Below are positions 47,801-58,114 of a DNA stretch of 64,000 nucleotides, piece after piece (position 1 is the stretch's first letter; each line of letters begins with the position of its first letter). Under the pieces are notes generated by a model, which saw only the letters and a list, made by a program, of their open reading frames with translations, was not told the origin of the DNA and made no database searches. This stretch comes from Hyphochytrium catenoides. Lineage: Eukaryota; Sar; Hyphochytriomycetes; Hyphochytriales; Hyphochytriaceae. Location of the stretch: positions 62,001 to 126,000 of the forward strand of contig FLMG01002540.1 of assembly GCA_900088475.1 (NCBI GenBank), in the 5' to 3' direction. Both the position numbers and the translations under genes were made by a program.

Positions 47801-50800
47801 AGAAAACGCAAGCACAGGTATATCTGTCAGAATACAGTGAAGTCACTATCACTCTTGACAATTGTGGTACCTCAAGTCTTCTTCTTGTATCCTCGCTGTC
47901 AGCGAGCAACGCCCTATATTCTTGCGCTGTGAATTCCACAATTTAGGAAGTCAGAATGTACCTCTATCTATTGGGGTGTAGGGGGTTGAGAGGTAACGGA
48001 GGCATAGGTAGGCCAGACAGTGAAGCAAGGCCACGATAAGTGTGGCACAAACGAGCGTAATGGGCAGGGTGGTGGTTGTGGCGCAGATGTGACGGTGAAA
48101 TCCCTATCGTGCGAATGCTGTACCGTGAGCCTCAGAGCTTTCCAGATCAGATTGTAACCGATGCACGTCCTGTTGCAATGCGCTCACTTTCCTTTCTAAA
48201 TCCCGGCAGACGGAAGCCATATGAGAGTATTCTCCACGCTCTCCTTCCAAAAGGCGTTCACGTGACGTCCAAGCTACGTATTGTAGGTGGTGAAAGTGTG
48301 TTAAAAGCGATGGGGCTAAGGCAAGGTAAGAAGAGATTGACCTACTCTGGGTGGACGTCAGGTCCAAACTTTCTTGCAAGAAAGAATTCTCCTTCGACAG
48401 GCGTTCTACACGCTCCTTTGACCTCTATACATTCAATTAGAGGTACTTTTGATCGCCAGCTAAGTATGCTTCTTATCACCTTCAATTCCATGTGGACAGA
48501 CGCCAACTCCTAGAGTTATCAAGAGCGAGATAAGCAGGGTCAACAACGCTTGTGAGAATAGCACACAGCATTAGCGGCTCTGTCATTTCATGCCTATGGT
48601 ACCTTTCGCAGAGCCTCCATCTTGGTGTTTAGCTCTCTTATCATGTCAACGCGGGCGTCCTTTTCCTCTTCTTCCTCCTCAATATCTAACGGGTAGTTTG
48701 TTCAGTCTATAGTCACTTTTTCCATGCGATATATCAGGCGCTCTTACTCTTTTCTTCCTCCGATGGCGACCTTGTCGCCATATCCGTCGCTGACGAAGCT
48801 CGTTTCTCCAAAGTTCCCACTTTATCCATCAGTATCTCTCTTTGAGCTCCGACTCTGTCTAATTCTCCTAGAACGCTTTCCAATTCTTTCTTTAGCATCT
48901 CCTTCTCCTCCCTAAGAGAGTCCGCAGCGTTTCGAAGGCTCTGTATATTAGACGTTGACATGTCTAAATTCTCTTTGTACGTAACCGCGAGTCCCTCCAG
49001 CTTGACAGTTTTCTGAAAACAAAGCGGAAAAAGTGGGAGTGATAAGTATGGGCAGTCGGGACACGAACGGACGTTCTGTCCTACCTTCTCCTCCTCAGCC
49101 AAGGTCTCCTGGACCTGCGCCAGTCGGTGCTTCAGGTTGTCCACTAATGATTCCAAAGACCTAGTGCGGTGAGTTGGAGGCGGCGCGTATATGTGCGGGG
49201 ATCACGGGGAAGGGCAAAGATTCGAGAGCTAATGTGAGGCAGATAAAGTCAAGTCCTTTGCAAATAACTTACGCGATCCTTTCCTTCTCAATTTTGTTCA
49301 GTTCTTCCTTTCCTAATATCGTGTCGGGATCAAAAGGGTACGTGGCCCAATATACAAGATTTACTATTGCTCACCTCTAATATCTGCTAAGCCGTTGTCG
49401 ACTCTTGCTCTCGCCAGGTCGCTTTTCAACTTGCTGATCTCCTGCTGGTGTTGCCTGAGCGAATCACACAGAGCCTAGCAGAAGTACGGACTAATTGTCA
49501 TTATCGGAGCTCAATGTTCTAGCAATGAGATGCGTCACTGTCTCCAGATACCCAATGCCTCCTTCTTCCGTTAGACTCATCCAGTATCCCTCTCTGATAA
49601 GCTGGAATTTGCGGCTACCAGCGAAATCCATTTACCTTATTCTCTGTCTCCAGGTAATGGATCACTTGTTGGTTTGATGATGACTCGCCTTCTCGGTTTT
49701 GTGTTGAAACACTTTGGTTGCTTTCTGCACTCTTCTGAGTGCTCTTTCCCTGAGTAGATCTCATGGACACTTCACTTTCAGGCAAAGATGGAAGAGTCGG
49801 ATCTCTGGATGGTACTCGAGTTCCACCTCGGAGCCCCTGTCTTTGGATTCTTCCAGTGAGGTGCCGAACTTCTACTTGAAGCTTCTCATTCTGCTCTCTA
49901 AGTTGCCTGTGTGGTAAAGGAAAGTCAGATAAACGCCCCTGCCTAAGGTAAGCTATGGGGTAGCATAGCTCCCAAGTGAAAAGGAGGAAATGGAGTGAAT
50001 GATTGAGTAATTAGCCCGAGCTCGTTGTTCGTCATCTCACTTCAATTCCTTGATGATGTCGCTATTCTCATATTTGAACTGCCGAAGAGAATCTAACTCT
50101 GCGTTCATCTCTGCCATCTCCTGTTCGTTGATTGCAAGCTGCTCCGTCACAAATTCTAATTGCTCCTTCAAGCTTAGAATGCGATCCCGCTGATTATCCT
50201 AGTCAAAACGCCATGTCAGTTAGACCGCTAACTCAAGCCTGCTTCAGGCGCTGCAGGAAACACTTTTACGTCTCGTGGTGCTCCGAAGTTCTTACAAACT
50301 GGCGACCGTCTAGTCACTCCAGTTCACCTGCTTCGACCCAAGGTGACCATGCTTCCGATATTTTATAACAATCACCGATTATCTCTCTTTTCTTCGTCCG
50401 TCACGTTCACAAATGGCGCACTTGTTCTGTAGGTTTGGAGAGCCATCCTTACCAGAGATGTTGACGATGCGACATCAGCCGTGTTCTCAAGTCTATAAAT
50501 TTCCTTTTCTCTATTTTGAACTTGCGCCGCCAACGTCTCGTTAGAGGCTATCAGCTTCTTGTTCTCCTCTATGAGATCCCGAATCTGCTGGCCCATCTTC
50601 GATAGCACTTCAGCTCCCGTGGTCGACAAAAAGGGGACGGAAGGGTCCATTGTAGTGGGTGGCGGTACCCGAGGCTTCGCAAGATCGCTCAGGCTGATTC
50701 CCTTCTCAGTATATTCAGTTAGTTTCCGCAGGAGAGGGCAATGCTTCGAGCGCGAATAGGAAGTCTATAATGTTAGCTAGCATGGGGACCCAGACAGAGG

Positions 50801-51862
50801 ACGTCGGAGTTGAGGAAGAAGCTGAAAGGAAAGTAAGGTTGGATAAGAGCTTCGGGAGAATAATGGGCAACGGCGAACCCAAAGGCGTATGCAAAAACGC
50901 CGAAGGGACAATGCACCTGGAAAGGAGGATAGCACAATGGGTGATCACAATCTAACCTTTCCTTCCGTTGCCTTTGCCAGCGTGACTTGGTTGGCCTTCA
51001 CATAGAATGTCGGTATCCCCTTCGTCACGGTCTCAAGCTTGCTTTTCAGTCTTTGCAGCTCTGTCTCCTGTTGTTTAACGATATATTTTTTCTGGTTGCT
51101 AACAAAACGTGTCTCTAGTAGTTGCGCTTCCAGTTTCTTCATATCAATCTGTCTCTGCCGTTCTCGAGCGTCGTACTCCTCCGAGAGTTTGATCATGTCA
51201 AGATGGAGCTAGATAAAGGGAGTTACACCGCGGGGCAGAGAGAACCAGAGAAAGAGTATATAAACGCTAGCAATATGAGGAGAAGGAACAGCTCGCTAAG
51301 ACGAGATGCTGACGGACCAACAAATTGCACTATCAGTAAGGCAGAAGGAATAGTAATAGGGCCGCGGTGAGCTCAACGACCTCTGAACAAATATGCGTCC
51401 TCGTCCGATGAATGGTGAAACTTTACGTGTCGTTCAGATTGCTTGCGAGCGCACTAAGACCAATTCTTACCGTGTTGATTTCTCTGCGCAGCCTTGCGTT
51501 TTCCTTCCGGAGTGGGGCGATTTGATGTCTGAAGTTATTTGCTTCACTTTCAAAGTTCTGGTGCTGTTCGAGGAGTTTCTGATACGACTCGGTGGTGACA
51601 ACAAGGTCGTTGAGCAGCCTCTCAACTAGCAGGACAGACTCTAGACCGAAGCTCTGAAGGTGGAAAGCCATGTCGATTATCACATGGCAAGTGGCAAGAA
51701 GAGCGCAAGACGCCATGAGCCACCTCTCGGGCTGCGTAGGAGGATCTCTGCAAGACTTACCTCATGGTAGTTCATGGCAGCTAGCTTCGTCCTGAGAATG
51801 GCTTGCTTTTTGCGAAGCAAGGCCTCTGGAGGCGAGCTCGGATGTCCCATTTCCTGAACCAT
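41839..51862 (-). CDS. CEP135: CEP135/BLD10 centriole cartwheel protein
   Basis: CEP135 (BLD10 in Chlamydomonas) links the cartwheel spokes to the microtubule triplets and is needed for centriole and basal-body assembly. Start ATG at 51862 (MVQEMGHPSSPPEALLRKKQ). Exon 1 ends LRTKLAAMNYHE and exon 2 (about 51470-51670) reads GLESVLLVERLLNDLVVTTE and NARLRREINT, matching the family's conserved N-terminal signature (a short KRLDQLGY-like helix, then LPLVEKLFSDLVHTTESL). From there to the C terminus are more than 25 exons that are nearly all heptad coiled coil, e.g. AEMNAELDSLRQFKYENSDI (50040-50130), EKEMLKKELESVLGELDRVG (48840-48905), LREERERLIQLDKERDELQF (46385-46440). The end reads SELETQRERLESKLEKLAQK and IRKGSSS with TAG at 41839-41841. 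The N-terminal identification is good; assignment of the most C-terminal exons (41.8-44.6 kb) to the same gene is inferred from continuity. Confidence 0.78.
44111..44150. repeat. Perfect 20-base tandem duplication
   Basis: ggctgccaaagcgagttgtt at 44111-44130 and 44131-44150, inside an intron of the CEP135-like gene. Confidence 0.95.
47163..47200. repeat. Tandem 19-base duplication with partial third copy
   Basis: aaagggatagatacttaga at 47163-47181 and 47182-47200, then aaaggga again. It lies in an intron of the CEP135-like gene. Confidence 0.9.
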
Positions 51863-52987
51863 GGTTCAGGAGAGAGAAAGCTTGGATGCGTGGGTAAAAA
51901 CCTCACTACACAACAGCTGCTTCTGTAGTCGACCTGAAGCAAGCCACAAGTAAGGCGTGACGCCACTGATAACCAAGCGACATCTAACTGTTATCGTCGT
52001 CGAGCGAAGACCAAGCAGGACTGGCCGAAAGGTTCCCTGGTGAGATGAGCAGATACAATGATGACAGACAGGAGTGATGACTATTTTTTGTTTAGATTTC
52101 AAGGAACGAAAGGGCCATAGAGAGCTACGCCAGTCGCTCTTCAACAGTCGACTTGGGCACAAGCTCAATAGTGTACAGAACAGCAGCGCAACGCTTCAGC
52201 GCACCCATCATCACGCCACCGCGAGGCAGGAGCAGCAGCAGGAGGGAAGAAAAACCTGATGATCAGGGGATGTCCTCTCGTTTAGCTCTGGTCCACGCCT
52301 GACTTACAGGCAGGAGGAGGAATTCAAATCCTGCCATCATCCCGATAAGCAGAGGAAAGCGCGCCATTGAGACTCAGCTGCCATTCGAATTAAGAATGAT
52401 CTGTTCCTCGCTCTGGAATGATGGCTAGTAATTAAGCTAGGATTTGTAATAGCTATTGTGTCTTTTTGCCTTTCACCCGATTAAAGTTCTTCTTTCCCTT
52501 GCCTTGTACCTTGTAAGGCTTCTACTTGTAAGGTCTTATTACCAAAAAGCCTTGATCTTTCTCTTCTTCCTCTCACGCCTTCTTCGTACTATAGGTGTTC
52601 ATAATATGATAAAACGGACGTTGTTGATTGTAAAACTATCGCTCAACTGGTTCGTAAGAGAGAGAAATCGAAGATCAATCTGGCCTCGTTCGGCTGACTG
52701 GGCATGCAGTTCTTCTTCCTTTCCCTCCCTCTCTCGCTGGAGAGCTTTCCCCGAGAGAAGAATTCGGCAAGAGCTCTCCTACCAAGGCACGTCTTGCGAT
52801 CCTGGTTGAAGTAGAAAGGAGTTCGATATATTATGTACGGAAAAGCGACAGCAAGACTGGGGAGCCTCAATCCTACAGGCAAGGAAGGGAGGAGTGAGAC
52901 GTACCACCAAGGTGGTGGACGAGATACCCAGGGTGCAGCAGTAGATGTTGCCGCCAGCCTCCTTCCGCAGAAAGCGGAGAGATATTT
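51863..52987. other. Upstream flank of CEP135-like gene, no gene seen
   Basis: Should contain the CEP135 promoter. The start codon sits in a perfect palindrome, cctgaaccatggttcagg (51853-51870). A 7-base inverted pair ggcagga/tcctgcc near 52310-52335 resembles a tRNA arm but does not make a tRNA. No coding frame is convincing. Confidence 0.35.
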
Positions 52988-53145
52988 GAGGATGGTCAAC
53001 GATCAGATGGGGATCGTAGAAACAAAAAACTGCGGTCTCAGGGAAAGCGAGATGCACTCGCTAGATACTTGTGGCGGGCACCCGGTGGTGTCCCGAGTTT
53101 GGCTTTAATGGAGTTCGTCAGCCATCGACAGAGCCTTTGGGAGTT
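52988..53145 (+). repeat. Left arm of inverted repeat with coding content
   Basis: Pairs with the arm at 53554-53705 in reverse orientation, roughly 85-90% identical by eye. Read on the plus strand, the arm encodes EDGQRSDGDRRNKKLRSQGK and then ARYLWRAPGGVPSLALMEF followed by SHRQSLWE. Most differences between the arms keep the reading frame. Confidence 0.88.
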
Positions 53146-53422
53146 GGAGGAGGAGGCACTGTCAGAGGTTCACATAACCCCAGCTGCCAGGCTCCCGGAG
53201 CAAGGGATGCCTGCGTGGGCTTTGTTTGGGTACAACGGTGCCCATGGGAGGACCGACGAGCTTACCCTCCTGCATAGCGTCCGGCAAGCTTGGGCAAGTC
53301 TGGTACACAATAGTGTCCGATGGCAGGCCAGCGATCCCAAGTTCGATGGACGGTCGTTCCCAGAGGCAGCAGGAAGCAAGATCATGGGTTTGCATATGGG
53401 TAGATCGCATTACCACCAGTAG
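52988..53422 (+). pseudogene. Open frame starting in the left repeat arm
   Basis: The frame of the left arm continues past the arm for about 90 codons (PAARLPEQGMPAWALFGYN, then GRSFPEAAGSKIMGLHMGR) to TAG at 53420-53422. It has no ATG where the right arm has one: the codon matching the right arm's MSEDG start region reads ATA TTT. I read it as a fragment of a multicopy element's gene rather than a working host gene. Product unknown. Confidence 0.4.
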
Positions 53423-53553
53423 CAGCATCGAGGAGTTTGCCCTCGTAAGGGACATGACGCGCTGCGGTTTAGCACATCACCAGCTAGACATTCGAGATTC
53501 CATCTGCTAGGAAAGGAGCAGCTTTGGCGACACGGAAGCGGCTATAAAAAAAG

Positions 53554-53705
53554 AACTCCCAAAGGCTCTGTCGATGGCTAAGGAACTCCATTAAAGCCAA
53601 ACTCGGGACACCACCGGGTGCCCGCCACAAGTGTCTAGCGAGAGCATCTCGCTCTTCCTGTGACCGCAGACTCCCGCTTCTACGATCTGATCGTTGACCA
53701 TCCTC
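53554..53705 (-). repeat. Right arm of inverted repeat, with intact ATG
   Basis: Reverse complement of the left arm. On the minus strand it starts at an ATG just outside the arm (about 53711) and reads MSEDGQRSDRRSGSLRSQEE then ARHLWRAPGGVPSLALMEF, after which the frame leaves the arm and soon stops. The arms are separated by about 410 bases. Confidence 0.88.
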
Positions 53706-53708
53706 AGA

Positions 53709-53810
53709 CATCTTCAACGTCCTATGGCAGTCATTATCAGTAGCCCACCTACAACAGCAGCAGCAGCCAGGTAACCCCGAGGTCCTCCTCCTACTCTTCT
53801 CCTGCTGCTG
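53709..53810 (+). repeat. Dispersed repeat, copy 1
   Basis: Begins atcttcaac and includes atggcagtcatta, an agcagcagcag run, gaggtcct and actcttct.ctgctgct; the same order of blocks occurs at 59341-59455. It abuts the ATG of the right inverted-repeat arm, so on the minus strand it is the 5' flank of that coding arm. Confidence 0.75.
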
Positions 53811-55930
53811 TCTTCTTTCCTCTGGTGCACTGTAAACCGAAAACTGGTCATCTCTCGGTCATTTAAGGCTGGCCAAGCCACGAACCGGATAATCCTTCAC
53901 AGAATTATTTTGGGTCGTCCTCGGAGAGTTACTGTCAACTGCTTGCAGACCTGCTGCATGGTGAAGCTTGGTCTATAACGACAATTGGTGGTGTCTCGAC
54001 CTTAAAGAAAGGGGCAATCCGAGGTATAGTCCCCACCATCGACGCACTCTTGAGCAGATACTACCTCGAAGAATAAGGCGCTTGGTGGTGGGTGCATACA
54101 TTCCCGGCCCATTCTATACCAATCGCAACTCTTTTTGAATTCTTCGTCCTCCGCAACGTCGTCAATATCTTTTTTTCTAAGCTTGCATATTCCTTTTCAT
54201 TGGAATTAGTCGAAGGCGGCTCTTCAATCTTCCCTCCTCCTTGTGACGCTCTGTTGTTGTGACTACTATACTTGATCAGCAAGTTCATCAAGGTGCCACA
54301 TACAATTCACAGAGGAGTAATTGGCTACCAATTGTAGTCTAACCATCGCTTCGTGGAGAGACTATATGTGATAATATTTATCATGGCCCTTAAGAATGTG
54401 TCTCCACCCCCCTTTCGTGAGTGCGCTTATGGCGAACCTTCTGATCTGGAAGACTTCGTTCTCACCTAAAGTAGGCAGCGGCGGCTGTACCTTGGTTTGT
54501 CAGCCTGGTGTGATCATCATCACTTACCGTGCGAGCACCACGTTGCCTTATTGCAAAGTAAAATGAGTGTTTGACGCTGCAAGTGGCATCCGACGAACAA
54601 GCAGCCGACAAGTTTAGTAGTAGGGTCACATAAGAAGAAAGGGGAAGTAGATGCAGAGATGATCCAGGTCCGTCCTTCATTATTAAGCTGAGAACCAACA
54701 CAGTGGGCCAATCGAAAAATATCGTCCCTTCCCTTTTCTGATACTTGTGAGTGCCTGCAAAAGGCACAGCAGAATAGCAAGGAAGATAATGTAAATGGGC
54801 TCTATCTTCCGACCGAGTTGATGAGGCTGCCAACATTCAAAAAACATTTTATAAAAAATTATCTGTCTTTACTAAGGCCTTATCTTTTTTGCTATTGAAC
54901 TCTATTTCACCCATCATAGTTTCAGAGGGAGTTTCGGGACGGGCAGTGCGCCGATTGCCTTATTAGTTGTTCTTTGTCTGTCTAGAGCGGTATGGTAAAC
55001 CGATTGAGACCCACGTTGTATTGGGCGGTGGTATGGTATACTACTCGTATACTCGCACTTCATACCGAATTCCATCAGAGGGGTATGGTATACCGCTGGG
55101 TAATACGGCCTTAGCATCTGCGGGGTATGGTATACCGTATAGAACTACGGTATAAAGACCTAGTCCGACACCAACTTTACTGTCGCCGAGATTAGTATCG
55201 GTATCGTTATTACCGGTATTATGGATACCACACCCCTCTGGTATGAAGTTGAGCGTAACGGCATGGGAGATGGGTAATAAAATAAGGGGGCCCTTGAATG
55301 CCCAGTGTAAAGTGATAGTATAGCTGGAGAGGCACACACATCATAGAGACAGAACTGTGATAGGTTGTAACCAACATTCTGCTGTTCTCTATGTCATTTG
55401 GACAAGATTGATGTTTGGTGTATGATGAGAAGGAGATTTGGGGTGCGGTTGTGATGATCAAGAAGGCTTTGTCCTCTTCCTCCTTTCTTCATGATTGCGG
55501 GAAGCGTTGAGAGTAGGTAGCCCTAGGAACTAGAAGGAAGGTTATTACACAGTTGAGTCTTCAGTATTTCCAGGAGGAGGACCGTCTTACCTCCTGCTGG
55601 GATCGGGATCGGATGATTGGGCTCTTCTTCGTAGGAGGGAGGACCTGATGACCATACCGATGGTACGAGACGAGTCAGTCTGTAGGCGATGCTCAGCCCT
55701 CATGAAACTCAGTAAGAAGAGAACCTTACCATTTGCGCGAAAAGAGGTTTGTTGTCCAAGTTCTTCCTTGACGGGAGTTCGGAGATAGTCAAGAGACGAA
55801 CAACTAAGGGTACTCTGGGAGGTTGCTTAGACTTGTCGTAGTTCAAGGGGAAGCTGAGATCACGTGAAAGAACGGAAAGACATTCTACTTCAACTACCGA
55901 TACTCAGTGTTTCATTATATAGAAACGGAT
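53811..55930. other. Gene-poor stretch
   Basis: No gene supported. It contains possible mobile-element remnants (a GRPRRVTVN-like stretch is readable on the plus strand near 53910-53935, but is very short) and the palindrome cluster listed separately. The last part, 55500-55930, should be the promoter of the membrane-protein gene. Confidence 0.35.
54988..55250. repeat. Cluster of GGTATGGTATACC palindromic units
   Basis: Variants of ggtatggtatacc occur at 54989-55002, 55030-55041, 55082-55094 and 55124-55136, with weaker ones at 55148-55154 and 55209-55228. In addition, cttcatacc...cagaggggtatggtat (about 55058-55092) is answered in reverse by cggtattatggatacc...cctctggtatgaag at about 55210-55246, giving a larger inverted repeat. 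Confidence 0.75.
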
Positions 55931-58114
55931 ATGGCCGCCTCCAACCCGGAGGGCTCACTCTTGGTGACAGAAGCAACACTGCTCACAAAGATCTTCTCAT
56001 CGCCTCGTAGGACAAAAGCTACCTCTAGAAGACTCCGTGTACAACCACTCACGATGTCTCAGTCTCGAAACCCAGATGGCCCAGCTGAAGAGAGAGATAC
56101 CTCAACAGTTATCCAGCGCGTCACAAAACACCTGAGCTGTGAGCAATCGTTGCCAAGTGGTGTAACAAGTCGCACGGGTCAGACAAGGAGGGCTATTACC
56201 CTGGTCTCCACGCTTCCGTATCAGGAGTTCACGACTCAAGAGAGCCAGACAACTTTGCTCATGCGGATGTTCCCTAGCAAGTTGCATCTGACTCAGTCTT
56301 GGATAAAGTACAGCCGCTACATGCAGGCGGTCACGCAGGTCTCTTTGATCATCACAGTGATCATCTTTTTCCTGCAAGCAGTTGACTTTAGCGCGAGTGT
56401 GCAACGCCCACTCAGTGTTTTGTGCTTCTTTTGCGCACTGATTGTCACGCTGGCTTATTTCGGCAACATCAACTACCGGCTCCTCTCTATTCTGCTGCTG
56501 TATTTGGAGACTCTCTTCTTTGCGGGAGAAGCGCTAGTATTTGCATTTTCTCTCTGGGGAGTCTTCTGCTTCTCTGTTTCGGGTTTCTTCATCAGTGCTG
56601 CAGCCCTTATGTCAGGGTTTTGGTTTATTCTCTACGATGCGTTCCCTCTCTATGTGAGGCAGACCTCCTTACGCTGGAGTTGCCTTTTAGGGTTCTCAGG
56701 ATTCAGCTTTCTGTTGTTTGGCGTGTCCATGAGACTGTTCAAAGGGATGTGCTTCAATCGGATGGACATCTTTCGAGGGCTAATCAAAGAGGATGATAGG
56801 ACTGTCTGGAGTTTCTCCATACAAGAGGCATGCCTGAACGCTGGGTGTACGCTCTTTCTCTTGGCAGTGAGAGCAGTTCTTGTGGCCGTCTTTCGGCCTT
56901 CGCAATGCGTAATAATTCAGGCTCCTCTGCGGCATGTAACGACACACACAGAGAAGGAGCAGGCTATTGTTGACGAAGAAATATGCCGTTGGACTAGAAG
57001 AATTGCCTTGGCTGATCAACGAGCTATCTCACTTCAGCAAGCTCGCGAGGAAAGTTTGATAAGGTCAAGCGTGACCAGACTTGAAAGCTCACCTTATCGT
57101 TCGCCGCCCAAGTGGAACTTAATCCTGGTGTCAGAAATGCCAGCAAAGAGGCTGAATGCGTTGGAGAGCTCGATGACCTGGATGCTGAAAATCTGTGGGC
57201 AGCGGTACAACAGCTTCTTTTTGAAGAATAGCAAACTATTATCTGTTTTCCTTGGATCCGTTAGCCTCATATGGTTTCTGGTCTTTACGCATTTGTATCC
57301 TCACAACATCTCAGAGTTTCGCGGACTTGGTTTCCAAATTTCTGGCGTCATGGCTCTGCTTCAACTTGGCCAAATGTATGCTGCCGTAACAAATTGCACC
57401 TTGAGTGCGATGGTCTACAGATCGTTTGACACTATGTTCATATTGGGTGAATGCTTTCTGCTCTCAGGGTCTCTATTCTTTGTGCTCTGCCCTACCAAGC
57501 CTAGCCCCTTTTATGCGATCTGCTTCTTTTGCGCGATCTCTCTGTTGTCTGTACCTTACGATGCGATCTCCCCTAACGCTCGTAGAAAGCTGCTTAAGGG
57601 CTTCGGTATGACGGTAATCAGCTTGGTGCTGTTGATGTGCTTCATCCATTTTCACTACCTGGGGACCATGTGCAATTGCCTTTACGATATGGGCTATGGG
57701 TTCACGATTCTTCAACCTGTCCGCGGCCTTGACGATACCACAAATTTGCTTGTTACATTGCATAAGGAAAGGAAAAGGACGGGCGAAGACGCAGCGTTTG
57801 GAGGAATATCTATTCTGGAGTTCTGTCTTACTCGCTGCCTCACATTGCTCATCCTGCTCAGTAGGGTCATCGTCTACGGCATTCGGTGCCCTGGACTATG
57901 TACTCTTCTGCAATCGCCCATTCGGCTGTTGGAAGGAATTGTGGCTGGTGAAGAGGAGGAAATTGTCACAGGTGAAGGAAAAAAGGAGTACGACTGCAAG
58001 GCGGCATCAGAAGTTGTTGTGGCAGCAACAGAGAGTAGTTCATCGGGCATTACTCAACGCCAAGAAGACATACCTCAGCTTCGCAGTGGCGAAGAAGTTA
58101 CTATGAAGAGCTAG
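55931..58114 (+). CDS. Intronless polytopic membrane protein with internal duplication
   Basis: Single uninterrupted frame; I start it at the ATG at 55931 (ggatATGGCCGCC), giving 727 residues, and the stop is TAG at 58112-58114. An N-terminal polar tail of about 120 residues is followed by two similar halves. Each half has a basic start (SKLHLTQSWIKYSRYMQ; RYNSFFLKNSKLL), about six hydrophobic segments, and ends in the same pattern: SIQEACLNAGCTLFLLAVRA with PSQCVIIQAPLRH in half one, and SILEFCLTRCLTLLILLSR with PGLCTLLQSPIRL in half two. A charged cytosolic-type linker of about 90 residues separates them and the C terminus is acidic and Ser/Thr-rich. I know no family with this layout; a transporter, channel-like or lineage-specific surface protein is possible. 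It is unusual here in having no introns, so a retrocopy or acquired gene should be considered. Confidence 0.85.
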   Translation: MAASNPEGSLLVTEATLLTKIFSSPRRTKATSRRLRVQPLTMSQSRNPDGPAEERDTSTVIQRVTKHLSCEQSLPSGVTSRTGQTRRAITLVSTLPYQEFTTQESQTTLLMRMFPSKLHLTQSWIKYSRYMQAVTQVSLIITVIIFFLQAVDFSASVQRPLSVLCFFCALIVTLAYFGNINYRLLSILLLYLETLFFAGEALVFAFSLWGVFCFSVSGFFISAAALMSGFWFILYDAFPLYVRQTSLRWSCLLGFSGFSFLLFGVSMRLFKGMCFNRMDIFRGLIKEDDRTVWSFSIQEACLNAGCTLFLLAVRAVLVAVFRPSQCVIIQAPLRHVTTHTEKEQAIVDEEICRWTRRIALADQRAISLQQAREESLIRSSVTRLESSPYRSPPKWNLILVSEMPAKRLNALESSMTWMLKICGQRYNSFFLKNSKLLSVFLGSVSLIWFLVFTHLYPHNISEFRGLGFQISGVMALLQLGQMYAAVTNCTLSAMVYRSFDTMFILGECFLLSGSLFFVLCPTKPSPFYAICFFCAISLLSVPYDAISPNARRKLLKGFGMTVISLVLLMCFIHFHYLGTMCNCLYDMGYGFTILQPVRGLDDTTNLLVTLHKERKRTGEDAAFGGISILEFCLTRCLTLLILLSRVIVYGIRCPGLCTLLQSPIRLLEGIVAGEEEEIVTGEGKKEYDCKAASEVVVAATESSSSGITQRQEDIPQLRSGEEVTMKS

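Noticed and set aside
52260-52345. tRNA-like stretch with a ggaattcaaatcc T-loop look-alike and gatgat/atcatc ends
   Set aside because: The anticodon loop lacks U33, the T-stem has mismatches next to the loop, and there is no D-arm.
53850-54300. Possible DDE or Tc1-type transposase remnant
   Set aside because: Only a very short GRPRR-like match and no catalytic residues in any frame; too weak to call.
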